Below are positions 19,554 through 30,600 of a stretch of DNA of 64,000 nt, in pieces. The position numbers were made by a program, and so were the translations under genes. The DNA comes from Breviolum minutum Mf 1.05b.01 (taxonomy: Eukaryota > Sar > Dinophyceae > Suessiales > Symbiodiniaceae), in NCBI GenBank assembly GCA_000507305.1, contig DF241174.1, forward strand, positions 1 to 64,000. Reading direction: 5' to 3'. The stretch's first letter is position 1. Every line of letters starts with the position of its first letter. The notes under the pieces were generated by a model, which did not search any database, was not told where the DNA came from, and worked only from the letters and a program-made list of their open reading frames with translations.

Positions 19554-20415
19554 NNNNNNNNNNNNNNNNNNNNNNNNNNNNNNNNNNNNNNNNNNNNNNN
19601 NNNNNNNNNNNNNNNNNNNNNNNNNNNNNNNNNNNNNNNNNNNNNNNNNNNNNNNNNNNNNNNNNNNNNNNNNNNNNNNNNNNNNNNNNNNNNNNNNNNN
19701 NNNNNNNNNNNNNNNNNNNNNNNNNNNNNNNNNNNNNNNNNNNNNNNNNNNNNNNNNNNNNNNNNNNNNNNNNNNNNNNNNNNNNNNNNNNNNNNNNNNN
19801 NNNNNNNNNNNNNNNNNNNNNNNNNNNNNNNNNNNNNNNNNNNNNNNNNNNNNNNNNNNNNNNNNNNNNNNNNNNNNNNNNNNNNNNNNNNNNNNNNNNN
19901 NNNNNNNNNNNNNNNNNNNNNNNNNNNNNNNNNNNNNNNNNNNNNNNNNNNNNNNNNNNNNNNNNNNNNNNNNNNNNNNNNNNNNNNNNNNNNNNNNNNN
20001 NNNNNNNNNNNNNNNNNNNNNNNNNNNNNNNNNNNNNNNNNNNNNNNNNNNNNNNNNNNNNNNNNNNNNNNNNNNNNNNNNNNNNNNNNNNNNNNNNNNN
20101 NNNNNNNNNNNNNNNNNNNNNNNNNNNNNNNNNNNNNNNNNNNNNNNNNNNNNNNNNNNNNNNNNNNNNNNNNNNNNNNNNNNNNNNNNNNNNNNNNNNN
20201 NNNNNNNNNNNNNNNNNNNNNNNNNNNNNNNNNNNNNNNNNNNNNNNNNNNNNNNNNNNNNNNNNNNNNNNNNNNNNNNNNNNNNNNNNNNNNNNNNNNN
20301 NNNNNNNNNNNNNNNNNNNNNNNNNNNNNNNNNNNNNNNNNNNNNNNNNNNNNNNNNNNNNNNNNNNNNNNNNNNNNNNNNNNNNNNNNNNNNNNNNNNN
20401 NNNNNNNNNNNNNNN
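19554..20415. other. Assembly gap (862 N)
   Basis: Unknown sequence. It should hold the end of pol (RNase H), the 3' terminal repeat of the element and its junction with the minisatellite. Confidence 1.
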
Positions 20416-21085
20416 TTCTCTACGCATCTATTCTCTACGCATCTTTTCTCTACATATCTTCTCTCTACGCATGTATTCCCTACGCATCTATACTCTGCGC
20501 ATCTATTCTCTAAGCATCTATTCTCTACGCACCTCAGTCTCTTTGCATCTATTCTCTAAGCATCTATTCTCTAAGCCCCTTTTCTCTACGCATTTATTCT
20601 CTAAGCATCTTTTCTCTACGCGTCTATTCTCTACGTATCTTTTCTCTACGCATCTATTCTCTACGCATCTATTCTCTATTCTCTACGCATCTAGTCTCTA
20701 TGCATCTTTTCTCTACGCATCTTTTCTCTACGCATCTGTTCTCTACGGATCTATTTTCTATGCGTCTATACTCTACGCATCTGTTCTCCAAGCATCTATT
20801 CTCCAAGCATCTATTCTCTACATATTTTTTCTCTACGCATCTAGTCTCTACGCATCTAGTCTCTACGCATCTGATCTCTACGCATCTATTCTTTACGCAT
20901 CTCAGTCTCCACGCATCTATTCTCTACGCATCTGTTCTCTACGCATCTATTCTCTATGCGTCTATACTCTACGCATCTGTTCTCTACGTAGCTAGTCTCT
21001 ACGTATTATCTATTCTCCACGCATCTATTCTCTACGCATCTATTCTCTACGCATCTGTTCTCTACGTATTTAATTATTCTCTACG
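20416..21085 (+). repeat. ~15-bp TCTCTACGCATCTAT minisatellite, downstream block
   Basis: More than 40 units of 'tctctacgcatctat' with variants (aagcatct, tatgcgtct). Same family and orientation as 12890-13150. Because 15 is a multiple of 3 it gives open frames reading SLRIY or HLFST; these are not genes. Confidence 0.95.
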
Positions 21086-22800
21086 CATCTATATTATCTC
21101 ATTTTCAAAGCTTTGTAACTGGGAAGTTTCTCATCCAAATTTCGTTTGGTAAATGTTTTTTCGTTTCACTGTGTTGGGGCCGCAAACCACAAACCCGAAA
21201 GCGCTGGAAAACATCATGATGGCGTTTTTGTCCTACGTGGCAGATTTTTCAGGATGCTTGGCAAAGGTCATAATTGTATATATTACCATTTATCATTTCA
21301 GAAAGACTATGTTTCCCAAACAGTTGAGGCATTGCGCTGAGGTACTATAATTTTTCACCAGCAATGAAAAATACGGGGCATGACAAAACGAGTTGTCAAT
21401 TGCACCTTGATTTGAATTTCGTATTATTCCAAGTGCTGCAGGATCGGGTTTTCAACTTATGGTGCCCTCGATCTTTGTGATGTTTGTGTCTTTTTTGGCA
21501 TGCTTATTATGTCATTGTCTCAACTTCCCGTGTTGTATGTTGTCTAGTTAGTTGCTCGTGATCGGATTCGTAATGATGTTATTGTTTCTGCGCTGGCTCC
21601 AACTGATGAGGCAAAAACATTTTATGCTTGTTGTCTGTAAAAACAGGTAGGGATATTTTGTAAAACTGCAAGGACTTCCCATTTTTAGTGCCAGACATAT
21701 TCCACCACAGCAAACACACAGCTACGGTTTGAAATTCCAACCTTATGACTCAGAAGTGCAAACAATACTTTTGGTGTATGCCCAAAACCTGCGAACACGG
21801 TTCCCGGTAGAAATAAACCGCCTCTCGAAAGCAAAGATGTAACACATTTGCATTTTCACTAGGCATGTTTCTAATAAAGCATGCCACTTCGTCGATTGCT
21901 TCAAACATTTGAATTCAACTAAGTCCACTTCTGTGATTTGTGAATTGGTTCAATCTTATAACTTATACTAGTTTCTCATAGATTTCTTCTCATTTCTTCT
22001 TTTTTTAGTACCAAAGCCGCAGCATGGCACAAATTGAAATTGAAGCATCTGAACTTTGTATGACTGCCTGGGAGCAGAGACAGTGTAAAAGAACCGAGAA
22101 CAAGTCATTCCGCACGGAATCGGTCTACAAGTTGATACATGTTTAAGAAATATGAACATGTTAGTCTTACATGGAATGCCTCCTGTTGTGGTAAAATTGT
22201 GGTCGATTCAAGAGCACCGCTTCGAAGCCTCTTCAATGCCTTCAATATCATACCCTTGAATCAAATTAACGCAAATTCAACTCCGAGGTTGAAATGCTTC
22301 GAACTGCAAAAAACTCTCCAAGTGCTTGAAGTATCTTGAAGCAAGTTTTCAGGAAACTTTGATTGGTTAGGAAAGAACTTGTTAAATAAAGCTGCACGTC
22401 TTAAGACAAAGTTTACTTTTGAGCATCCCAGACGTGGCTTGCTTGGGCTTTTTGATCAGATTTTGGCTCTGAGCTAGCCAAGTTTGCCGTCCAGCCAAAA
22501 TGGCTCCGGCGGCATGGTTCCTTATCAGGTTTGTCTTGGTGTTTATGCAAGTTCACCTGTTTCTCTATTTTTTTTGCTGTTTCTGCATGGCAGGTAGTAT
22601 GGATGCCAAAGACCTCAGCAGGGTGCAGACTGTCTTCAACTCAAGATGTGCATCGTGAGGGTTTTGGTGGCATCGTAGTGAGTGAAGGCAATTGTGTTCC
22701 CATTCCTCAAAGTTCAGACTCGAAGGCTTGCAATGAAGAAGGGCTCGAAGCTGCAGTCCTGGCGGAAGAGGCAACACTTTTGTTCTTGCATTTGCTTACT
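21086..22800. other. No gene seen; one possible small exon
   Basis: About 1.7 kb of AT-rich unique sequence. A possible exon at 22594-22657 (after CAG, reading SMDAKDLSRVQTVFNSRCAS before GTGAGG) is the only coding-like trace; it has no identified partner. Confidence 0.35.
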
Positions 22801-22814
22801 TAGTTTGCATTGGC

Positions 22815-22864
<50 letters not shown>

Positions 22865-23149
22865 GCATGTCTTGTTCTTGTTCTTGTTCTTCTTCTTGTT
22901 GTTGTGGTTGTTGTTGTACGTTGTTGTTGTCGCATGTCTTGTTCTTGTTCTTGTTCTTCTTCTTGTTGTGATGGTTGTTGTTGTATGTTGGTTGTATGTT
23001 GACTACATATTGTTTGGATATTGTTTGTGTGTTGTCGGTTTTGTTTGTTTTTTTGTTTGTTTGTTTTGTTTGTTTGTTTTTTTGTTAGTTTTGTTTAAGT
23101 TTTGTTTGTTTTTTTTGTTTGTTTGTTTTGTTTGTTTGTTTTGTTTGTT

Positions 23150-23180
<31 letters not shown>

Positions 23181-23219
23181 GTTGTTTTGTTTTGTTTGTT
23201 TGTTTGTTTGTTTGTTTTG

Positions 23220-23251
<32 letters not shown>

Positions 23252-24020
23252 AGTTTAGTTTAGTTTTGTTTAAGTTCGTCTAGTTTTGGTTTGTTTTGTG
23301 TAGTTTTGGTTTGGTTTGGTTTGGTTTGGTTTGGTTTGGTTTGGTTTGGTTTGGTTTGGTTTGTTTTGGTTNTTTGTTTGTTTGTTTGTTTGTTTGTTTG
23401 TTTTGTTTGTTTTGTTTGTTTGTTTGTTTGTCTGTTTGTTGGTTGGTTGGTTTGGTTTGGTGTGGTTTGGTTTGGTTTGGTTTTGTTTGTTTTGTTTTGT
23501 TTTGTTTGTTTGTTTTGTTTAGTTTTGTTTTGTTTGTTTTGTTTGGTTTTGTTTGTTTTGTTTTGTTTAGTTTTGTTTGGTTTGGTTTGGTTTGTTTTGT
23601 TTTGTTTGTTTAGTTTAGTTTTGTTTTGTTTGTTGTGTTTTTTGTTTGTTTTGTTTGGTTTTGTTTGTTTTGTTTTGTTTAGTTTTGTTTGGTTTGGTTT
23701 GTTTTTTTTGTTTTTGTTTGTTTAGTTTAATTTTGTTTTGTTTGTTGTGCTTTTTGTTTGTTTTGTTTTGTTTAGGTTTGGTTTGGTGTGGTTTGTTTTG
23801 TTTTTTGTTTGTTTAGTTTAGTTTTCTTTTTTTTTGGTTTTGTTTGGTTTGGTTTGGTGTGGTTTGTTTTGTTTTGTTTTTTGTTTGTTTAGTTTAGTTT
23901 TGTTTTGTTTGTTTTGTTTTTTGTTTGTTTTGTTTGGTTTGGTTTGGTTTGTTTTGTTTGTCTTTTTTGTTTGTTATGTCTGTTTTGCTTGTTTTTTCGT
24001 TTTGATTGTTTGTTCTTGTT
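22815..24020 (+). repeat. TTG / TTTG / TTTGG simple-sequence tract
   Basis: Starts with (TTG)n at 22815-22865, passes TTC/TTG mixtures, then ~950 bp (23040-23990) of TTTG, TTTGG and TTTAG units almost free of C. A single N at 23372 marks an unresolved length. Leu/Val/Phe-rich ORFs are artefacts. Confidence 0.95.
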
Positions 24021-24117
24021 ATTCAGTTTTTGCATCCCTGCTTGTGGTCCTCCTGGGAAGACGGCAACAAAAAGGACAACATGTCGACCGCATCTCGAAG
24101 GAAGACGACAAGTGACC

Positions 24118-24180
24118 CGAGTACTACTACTACGACTACTACGACTACTAGGACGACGACTACTACTACTGCTACTACTG

Positions 24181-24211
<31 letters not shown>

Positions 24212-24377
24212 GACTACTACTACGACGACTACTACGACTACTACCACGACTACTACGACGACTACTACTACGAATTTACTACGAATTTACTACGACTATA
24301 CTACGACTACTGCGACGACTACTACGACTACTACGACTACTACGACTACTGCTACTGCTACTGCTACTACTACTACG

Positions 24378-24410
<33 letters not shown>

Positions 24411-24500
24411 GCTGCGACTTCTACGACTACGACTACGACCACTATACTACGACGAGGACGACGACGACTACTACTACGACTACTACGACTACTACTATGC
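24118..24500 (+). repeat. (CTA)n / (CGA) triplet array
   Basis: CTACTACTACGACTACTAC-type triplets with poly-Thr and poly-Leu frames. Reverse complement of the TAG family at 6541-6905. The following 500 bp (to ~25000) contain no supported gene. Confidence 0.95.
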
Positions 24501-25310
24501 CATTGGGCATTGCCATTACATTGTCATCACCAACTCCATCGCCACCAGTACCGGTTCCAACGCAGTCGCTGCCACCGCCATTGGTACTACCACTGCTGCT
24601 CCTACGGCTACGGCTACGGCTAGCGCTATTAGCAACGGGACTACTATCGGAAGTAGTGCTGCTACTACCACTGCCTGTATTACTCCTGGTATGACTGTTC
24701 TTTTATCATTTGCAAAACTATACAGTAACTATTGCGACCTGTTGTCGTTTTCTGCCACTACTGCGACTAGGCATTACTTCTGCTTCTACTAGTGCTATAG
24801 CAAAACTGCTGCGGGTATTGCTACTATTATATCCTTACTTCTCGTGTATTTCCTCCAAAATCCGTTTCGCGGGAACTTACAACCTCTATACATCATTTAT
24901 ATTTGTTGACTCTGTTTGATTGCTTCGTTGCTCGTCTGTTTTGCTCGGTTTTGTTGCGTTTTCGAGCTTTCGTTGCCGGAAGTAATCAAGAACGATTCAG
25001 CAGTTTCGTTCGTTCAGACAAATGGAAGAAAGTCAGATTTTTTCATACAAATTTACGGAGCTATTCATCGAAGGAAGTTTAAATAGCAAACTTCCGACAC
25101 TATGGACAGTTGAAAAGCAGAGTAGAGTAGTCAAGTCAGCAGAAAGAAGATGCAATAGCGCGAAAGTCAGAAGAAAGAAGATACATCCGCGCCAGATGTT
25201 AGAGAAGTCGCGAAATGCTTTGTTTTTTCAATGATTCGTGTGTCGGGTCAGTCGAAAAGTACGCCTGTTAAAGCGGCGGGTGCGGAGGTAGGTGCTCAGA
25301 GGAGAAATCA

Positions 25311-25755
25311 AAAATTGTACGCCACTATGGCGAAAAGCACATTTTGAAGTGAAAATGCACAAAACACCAGGGTTCGGGAGCACTTTTTGAATTTCTGATG
25401 TCGAAAAATTGCACGCCGCTGTGGCGAGAAGCGCGTTTACAAGTCAAAATATTAAAAAAATGAGGGTCCGGGAACACTTTTTGAAGTTCTGATGTCTAAA
25501 AAATTGCACGCCGCTGTGGCGAAACACCTCATGGTGGGAGCACTTTTGGAAGTTCCGATGCGCAAAAATTGCACGCCACTGTGGCGAAACGCGCATTTGG
25601 AAGTGAAAGTGCACAAAACATGGAGGTGTTCGGAGCACTTTTTGAAATTGCGATGTTGAAAAATTGCACGCCGCTGTAGCGCGAAGCACATTTGCAAGTG
25701 AAAATGTACAAAATACCTGTGTTTTGGCACGCTTTTTGAATTTCAGATGTCGAAT
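25311..25755 (+). repeat. ~94-bp tandem repeat, five copies
   Basis: Copies begin near 25311, 25405, 25499, 25563 and 25657, each with 'aaaaattgcacgccgctgtg' and 'gagcactttttgaa'. The third is shortened to ~64 bp. Present in copy A of the composite repeat and absent from copy B. Confidence 0.85.
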
Positions 25756-26790
25756 AATCAGTCAGTTAGCAAGTTCGTCAGTCAATCAATCAGTCAGGTA
25801 GTCAATTAGTCAGTCACCCAATTAGTCAGGTAGTCAGTTAAGCGATGAATTAGTAGCTAGACAGACAGTTCCTCAAGTAGTCAGTTAGTCAGTTAATCAA
25901 TCAATGAATTTGTCAGGCAGTCAAGTGGTCAATTAGCCAGTTAGCTCAACCAGTCAGTCAGTCAGTCAGTCAGTCAGCAGTCAGTCAGTCAATAAGGCAG
26001 TCAATTAGTCAGGTAGTCAGGTAGTCAGGATTTCTCAGTTAGTCAATTCGTCAGTTAGTCAGTTAGTCAGTCATGTTAGTCAGTTAATCAGTTAGTCAAG
26101 TAGCTACTTAGTCAGTCAGGAAGTAAATCAGTCAGTTACTTCATCAGCCAGTTGGTGAGTTAGCTAGGTAGTCAGTTNAGTTAGTCAATTCGTCAGTTAG
26201 TCAGTTAGTCAGTCATGTTAGTCAGTTAATCAGTTAGTCAAGTAGCTACTTAGTCAGTCAGGAAGTAAATCAGTCAGTTACTTCATCAGCCAGTTGGTGA
26301 GTTAGCTAGGTAGTCAGTTAGTCAAGTAGTCAGTGGGTCAGTTAGTCAGTCAGCTAGTTAGTTAGTTAGTTAGTTCGTTAGTTAGTTAGTTAGTTAGCTA
26401 GTTAGTTAGTTAGTTAGTTAGGTAGATAGTCAGTTAGTCAAGTAGTCAATTAGCAGATAGTCAGTTAGTCAGTCAGTCAGTAAGTCAATTAGTCAGTTCG
26501 TCAGTTAATCAACCTATCAATCAATCAGTTAGTCAGTTAGCTAGTTAGTCAAGTAGTCAGTCCATCAGTTAGTCAATCAGTCAGTTCGTCACTTCGTCAG
26601 TTAGTCAGTTCGCTAGCTAACTAGTCAGTTAGTCAGTTAGTCAATTGGTCAGATAATCAATTAGTCAGTTAGTCAGGCAGTCAGCGAGTCAGTCAGTAGG
26701 TCAGTTCATCACTTAGGCAATTACTCAGTTAATCAGACAGTCAATCAGTCAATTAGTCAGTTAGCTAGTTAGTCAGTTGGTCAATGTTTT
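25756..26790 (+). repeat. AGTCAGTTAGTC satellite
   Basis: Degenerate (TCAGTTAG)n over ~1 kb with local (AGTT)n. 26037-26177 and 26179-26319 are identical 141-bp blocks around the N at 26178, most likely an unmerged contig overlap. Confidence 0.95.
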
Positions 26791-27530
26791 TGCTCTGACA
26801 TCCGTCACTCACAGCAATCAATCTCTCCTATACGTTTCCTAGTCTTGAAACTTCCGCCACCGCCTTGTGCGGTACTAGTGGTACTAGAGGTATTCATCGT
26901 TATGTTAGTTTTTGTGACAGGGTCATTGGAAAACTCGTTGCCAATTCAGAGATTTTAGGGTATGGTTTGGAAGTGGATCACAAGTGGTTTCTTAAGATTT
27001 TTCTTGTGAGGCTTTATCCGCTGGCATTGATGCTGTCATGTCTGCTATGTCCGGGGAAGCACGCTTTGCAAATGAGAATGAAGTACCTTCGCCGCAGTCA
27101 ACAGCTTTGAGCTTGCGAAAAGCCAATAGGAATCTGATTTTTTTGGGCAAGTGCAGTGGGTGTTGATGGATTACAAGCATATTCTAATGAAGTGAGAGGT
27201 CCAATTTTTGACAAACAATATGGCAGTTGCATGGTAGCTGCATGGCAGCGTGAACCAAGTTTGACTTCAAAAGACTCGTTCGAAACTTTGTGAAGTTCAA
27301 TTTTCTGAGGCCGCTTTTGCATTGTTGCGCAAAGGCTGCCGCTATTCCACCCGACGGGAAGCTATGGCATTGAGGCGGTGAAGATTTTTCACCTACGATT
27401 TTGTTGAGTTGAGCTTGCCCACAGGGACTTTTCCACATGCACAGCAACAAATGAAATACGATTAGTTACAGTATAGCCAGTATAGCTTAAAAAATGGACG
27501 GCGAGATTCCTGTTTGGGTCCCTGAGGCAG

Positions 27531-27688
27531 GTGATGCCAGAGCAGCAGGTCGTGGTTGTCTCCTTCCTGGCTCGCGTGGCGGATCGGCGCAGTGCAGCAA
27601 GACGGGTGAAAGAGCTTGGCAAAATTCTTGCAACAGCCTCTCCAAGTTGGCAACATCTTTTGATGAATGCTGTGCCTCGGAGACATAT
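27531..27688 (+). CDS. Probable exon, unidentified helical protein
   Basis: After 'ctgaggcag', an open stretch of 52 codons reads VMPEQQVVVVSFLARVADRR and continues SAARRVKELGKILATASPSW, ending before a GTGGCA donor. The alternation of hydrophobic and charged residues suggests paired helices. No domain is recognised. A longer ORF in another frame (27494 on) is the likely shadow. Confidence 0.4.
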
Positions 27689-30600
27689 GTGGCAATAGCT
27701 TACCCAGTTTTTTTTCTCTGTGAAGCCTCTGAGCTTTGAAATTACATCTTTGCTTTTGCATGCTTTGAATTTGATGCTTCTCTTGAAACATCTTGAAACC
27801 TTGAATGGAAGCTTGTCTTGCAGATCTCCAAGGAACCTTTGGGAGGAGTGGCTGGGCTGTTGAGCGAGGATCTGAAGGCTGTGGGATGCTTTCTTGTTGG
27901 AAAACTGTGCTGTTATGTTTTGCATCTGATTGTCATTGTCACGTTCTCTGGTGCGGTTTTAGGTTCTTGAAATATACAAGTACCTGCAGCTATTGTCTAC
28001 ATGTCTCGATACTTTCTCAATTTTTGTCGCCTCCGATTCTTGAGCTTTTGTTCCATTCATCTTCGTTTGGATTCTCCAAGATCTTCGAAACTGTTCAAGA
28101 CAAAATGCAGCCTCCATTTCAACAAAGTTGACTCTCGACTCTTGGAGAATCGATTCCAGACCAGTTGGTGGATTTCGATCGTGCAGAGCGGACAAGATCT
28201 TTGAGCAATCTATTATCATCTACTTTGACTTTATGATTGAAGTGTGCCTTACTATGATTTACCATCCTTACCATGGGATTCTGATACTCCATGCAGAGCA
28301 TTTCCCTCATCTCGATCTTCGGATTTGATTTGCCCGGTATGGCTATGCAGGCTTTGGGCAGCACAGAAGGCCCAGCTTGTTGCTCCGTTTGATCAGCATA
28401 TCTGGTCTCAAGCCATCCAAGCTGAATCCGAAGTGAAGCCGTTCGTTCAGGGTCTGAAAGTTACTATATATATATATATATAGATACACATACATATTAT
28501 AGCCAAGTGACATCAAAGGCATCAAATGGACCTCCATTGTTGGTTTGTTGATTTTTCTTGCCAACCAGTTTTAATTTCGTGGGAGGAGGCATAGCTTTCT
28601 AGTGACTATTCAACGACCAGAAATAAGGGCTCAACAGGGCCTTCAGGGACAACCGTGGTTACTGCAATAACTTGACCCTTCATAAAACCCCCATTTCTAG
28701 GGTACCTTGAGCAGCCATCGAGGGGATGATGCAGGGTCTGCAGTGCCTGCAGTGAGGGCCCGGCATGTTTGCTCGGTCGCGATGAAGGCTTTGCTTATGG
28801 TTGCGATGCCAAAGTGCCAGAGGCTTTTCGTTGCTAGACTTCTGTGCTTTTCGTTTAGGTTGCAGCCACAGCCAGAGTCCCGGGTATTTCTGCGTGAGAA
28901 GCAAACTCAACGGCACCTCGCCTGGCACGTTACATTCAGACTTTGTTTGCACTGACGTTTTGACCTTTTGGAATCTTTTGGATACTTTCCGGAGTCTTAA
29001 AGTCTGGGAGTCTCTGATTTGCTTCGGCACTTAAGGTATTTGTCTGTAGCCAGTTTGCACTCCAGTATTGTGATGACAGAAGCTTGCCTGCATTTGCTGA
29101 CTCTTGGAGCAGATCCCAGTATCAAAGTGATATGAAGTAATGAAATGTAATGAATATCGGTTGAATCCACGCAGCAAAAGCAACGGCCAATTTGCCATCC
29201 AAAGAGCACCCTGGTGCTTTAGTCTTGCTCAGAAAGACATAGTTTTGTTTTCTGGCTGTCCTTTCTTCAGGTGTCTTTCTCATAATGGAACGGAACATTA
29301 TATCGGACCTTCAAGGTTTTGATGCTTCGAAATCGAGATACTTGCCAAGGAATTGCCAGTGTCATTATTTGTTTGTCACTTGGCTGGCAAAGGCTCGGGC
29401 TTGCGAGAAAAGGGTGGGTTTGTGCCAAACTTGCAAGATCTTCAAACAGTTGACTCTCACTTTGTAGCCTGGCGTCGTGGTTTGCGAGCATCGTTAGTTT
29501 TTGGAAGGTGCCTCCGAATTCTTGTCGTCCTGCAGCACAGAGGCTGTTTTGCTTGAATTCATGAAATTATTTTTGTCCCATTTAACCATCTTTAACCCAA
29601 AACCCAAAATAGTTTTTTTTTGTTTCTCTACTTTATGAGCAAAGGTGCGAAATGTGCTCTACCATGGAATGGTGGGCTTGCCAGGAAGAAACAGCTTTGA
29701 AGAGGTCTGAGCTAAAACTTGGACCTCCTGAATTTGGCCTTGAGCATGAGGTGATTGCGGTGGGGTGTGGGGAGGCATGAACATGTATACATGTATGAGC
29801 ACTTAAGGTAGTGATGCCCGTGGAGCCAGAAAGTAACGCGCATTACAGGAATCCATACCAGAACCGACAAAGGAATGAAGCAAAGCATCAGTTTGTTTGC
29901 GAGAAGTTGAGCCGAAAGTCGTTTTAACATCTTCGACATCTGTTTGGGAAGACTTGACAATCGCTCACACATGCATATGCTTATATAGACCACGGTATTG
30001 ACAGTTTCATGGTGTCATGGTTGGGTGGACTCTTGTTTTTGCAACAAGGCCGACAAGGAAGCAAACTGCTTCTCAGGAAAGCCAAGGGTTTCACTTTGTC
30101 ATATATTCAACGTTCTCGAAATTCTGCAGGCATGTCTAGTTGATCCAGATATCAGCACGAACCTTGATCCTCTTCCTTCAGTCACCAGTCACTTTTTGAA
30201 TTGCTATCCTGGTCTGGGTGCTGGCGCCCATTCCCCCTTTGTCCCTAGTCCTCTCTGCCCCACTGGTCCTGCTTTTTCCTACCTCTTATCGCCCAACCAT
30301 CTCCTTGCTTGTCTCCTCGTTCTGGGATGGTTGGCGGGGATGGTGGATTTTGGCTCTTATGTGCTTTTAGCCATAGTTACCGTCTCTTTCTGATTGCTTG
30401 CTGACTTATTGTTACTTGCCTCTTGGCGTCTTTGTTGCACATGACCATCAATGTTGGCCCATTCTGGATGGGGTCTACGCTAGTGTAACCACGTATACAA
30501 CTGTATACATGTATACAAAAAATACTAAGTATATAGTATATAAACATGATGTACTGTATAATATATAGAAATAGAATTGTAAAAATATAATATATAATTT

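Larger units (their letters stand above)
13151..20415 (+). mobile_element. DIRS-like tyrosine-recombinase retroelement with methyltransferase
   Basis: Three consecutive plus-strand frames make up the element: a tyrosine recombinase (13589-15643), a gag-like CCCH zinc-finger protein (16148-17023) and a methyltransferase-reverse transcriptase polyprotein (from 17024, same frame after one UGA, running into the gap). Retroelements with a tyrosine recombinase instead of an integrase are the DIRS/Ngaro/PAT class, which insert as circles and have inverted or split direct repeats rather than LTRs. No LTR is seen at the visible left end. The 3' end, any RNase H and the terminal repeats fall in the 862-N gap. 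DIRS elements classically carry a DAM-type N6-adenine methyltransferase after RT/RH; here a cytosine-5-type fold precedes RT. Left boundary is taken where the minisatellite ends; the right one is unknown. Confidence 0.7.
25020..26880 (+). repeat. Composite repeat element, copy A
   Basis: Left part 25020-25310 (with the GGAAGTTT hairpin at 25073-25095), then five ~94-bp tandem units (25311-25755), then ~1 kb of 'agtcagttagtc' octamer-type satellite (25756-26790), then a right part (26795-26880, 'caatctctcctatacgtttc' and 'gaaacttccgccaccgcctt'). Left and right parts both recur, inverted, around a shorter satellite of the same type at 49.74-50.56 kb. The unit thus behaves as one dispersed element with expandable internal satellites. 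It has no ORF of its own; a non-autonomous transposon is a fair guess. Confidence 0.7.

Noticed and set aside
20427-21152. Continuation of the pol ORF beyond the gap as SLRIYS/HLFST repeats
   Set aside because: This is the translated 15-bp minisatellite, also present upstream of the element; the frame is bridged only by Ns.
23040-23990. Interstitial telomere
   Set aside because: No TTTAGGG units; only TTTG, TTTGG and TTTAG.
22682-24115. Leu/Phe/Val-rich 'membrane protein' ORFs
   Set aside because: Pure TTG/TTTG simple sequence.
23905-24792. Poly-Thr/Leu ORF of 295 codons over the CTA array
   Set aside because: Microsatellite translation; the flanking unique sequence is short and shows no domain.
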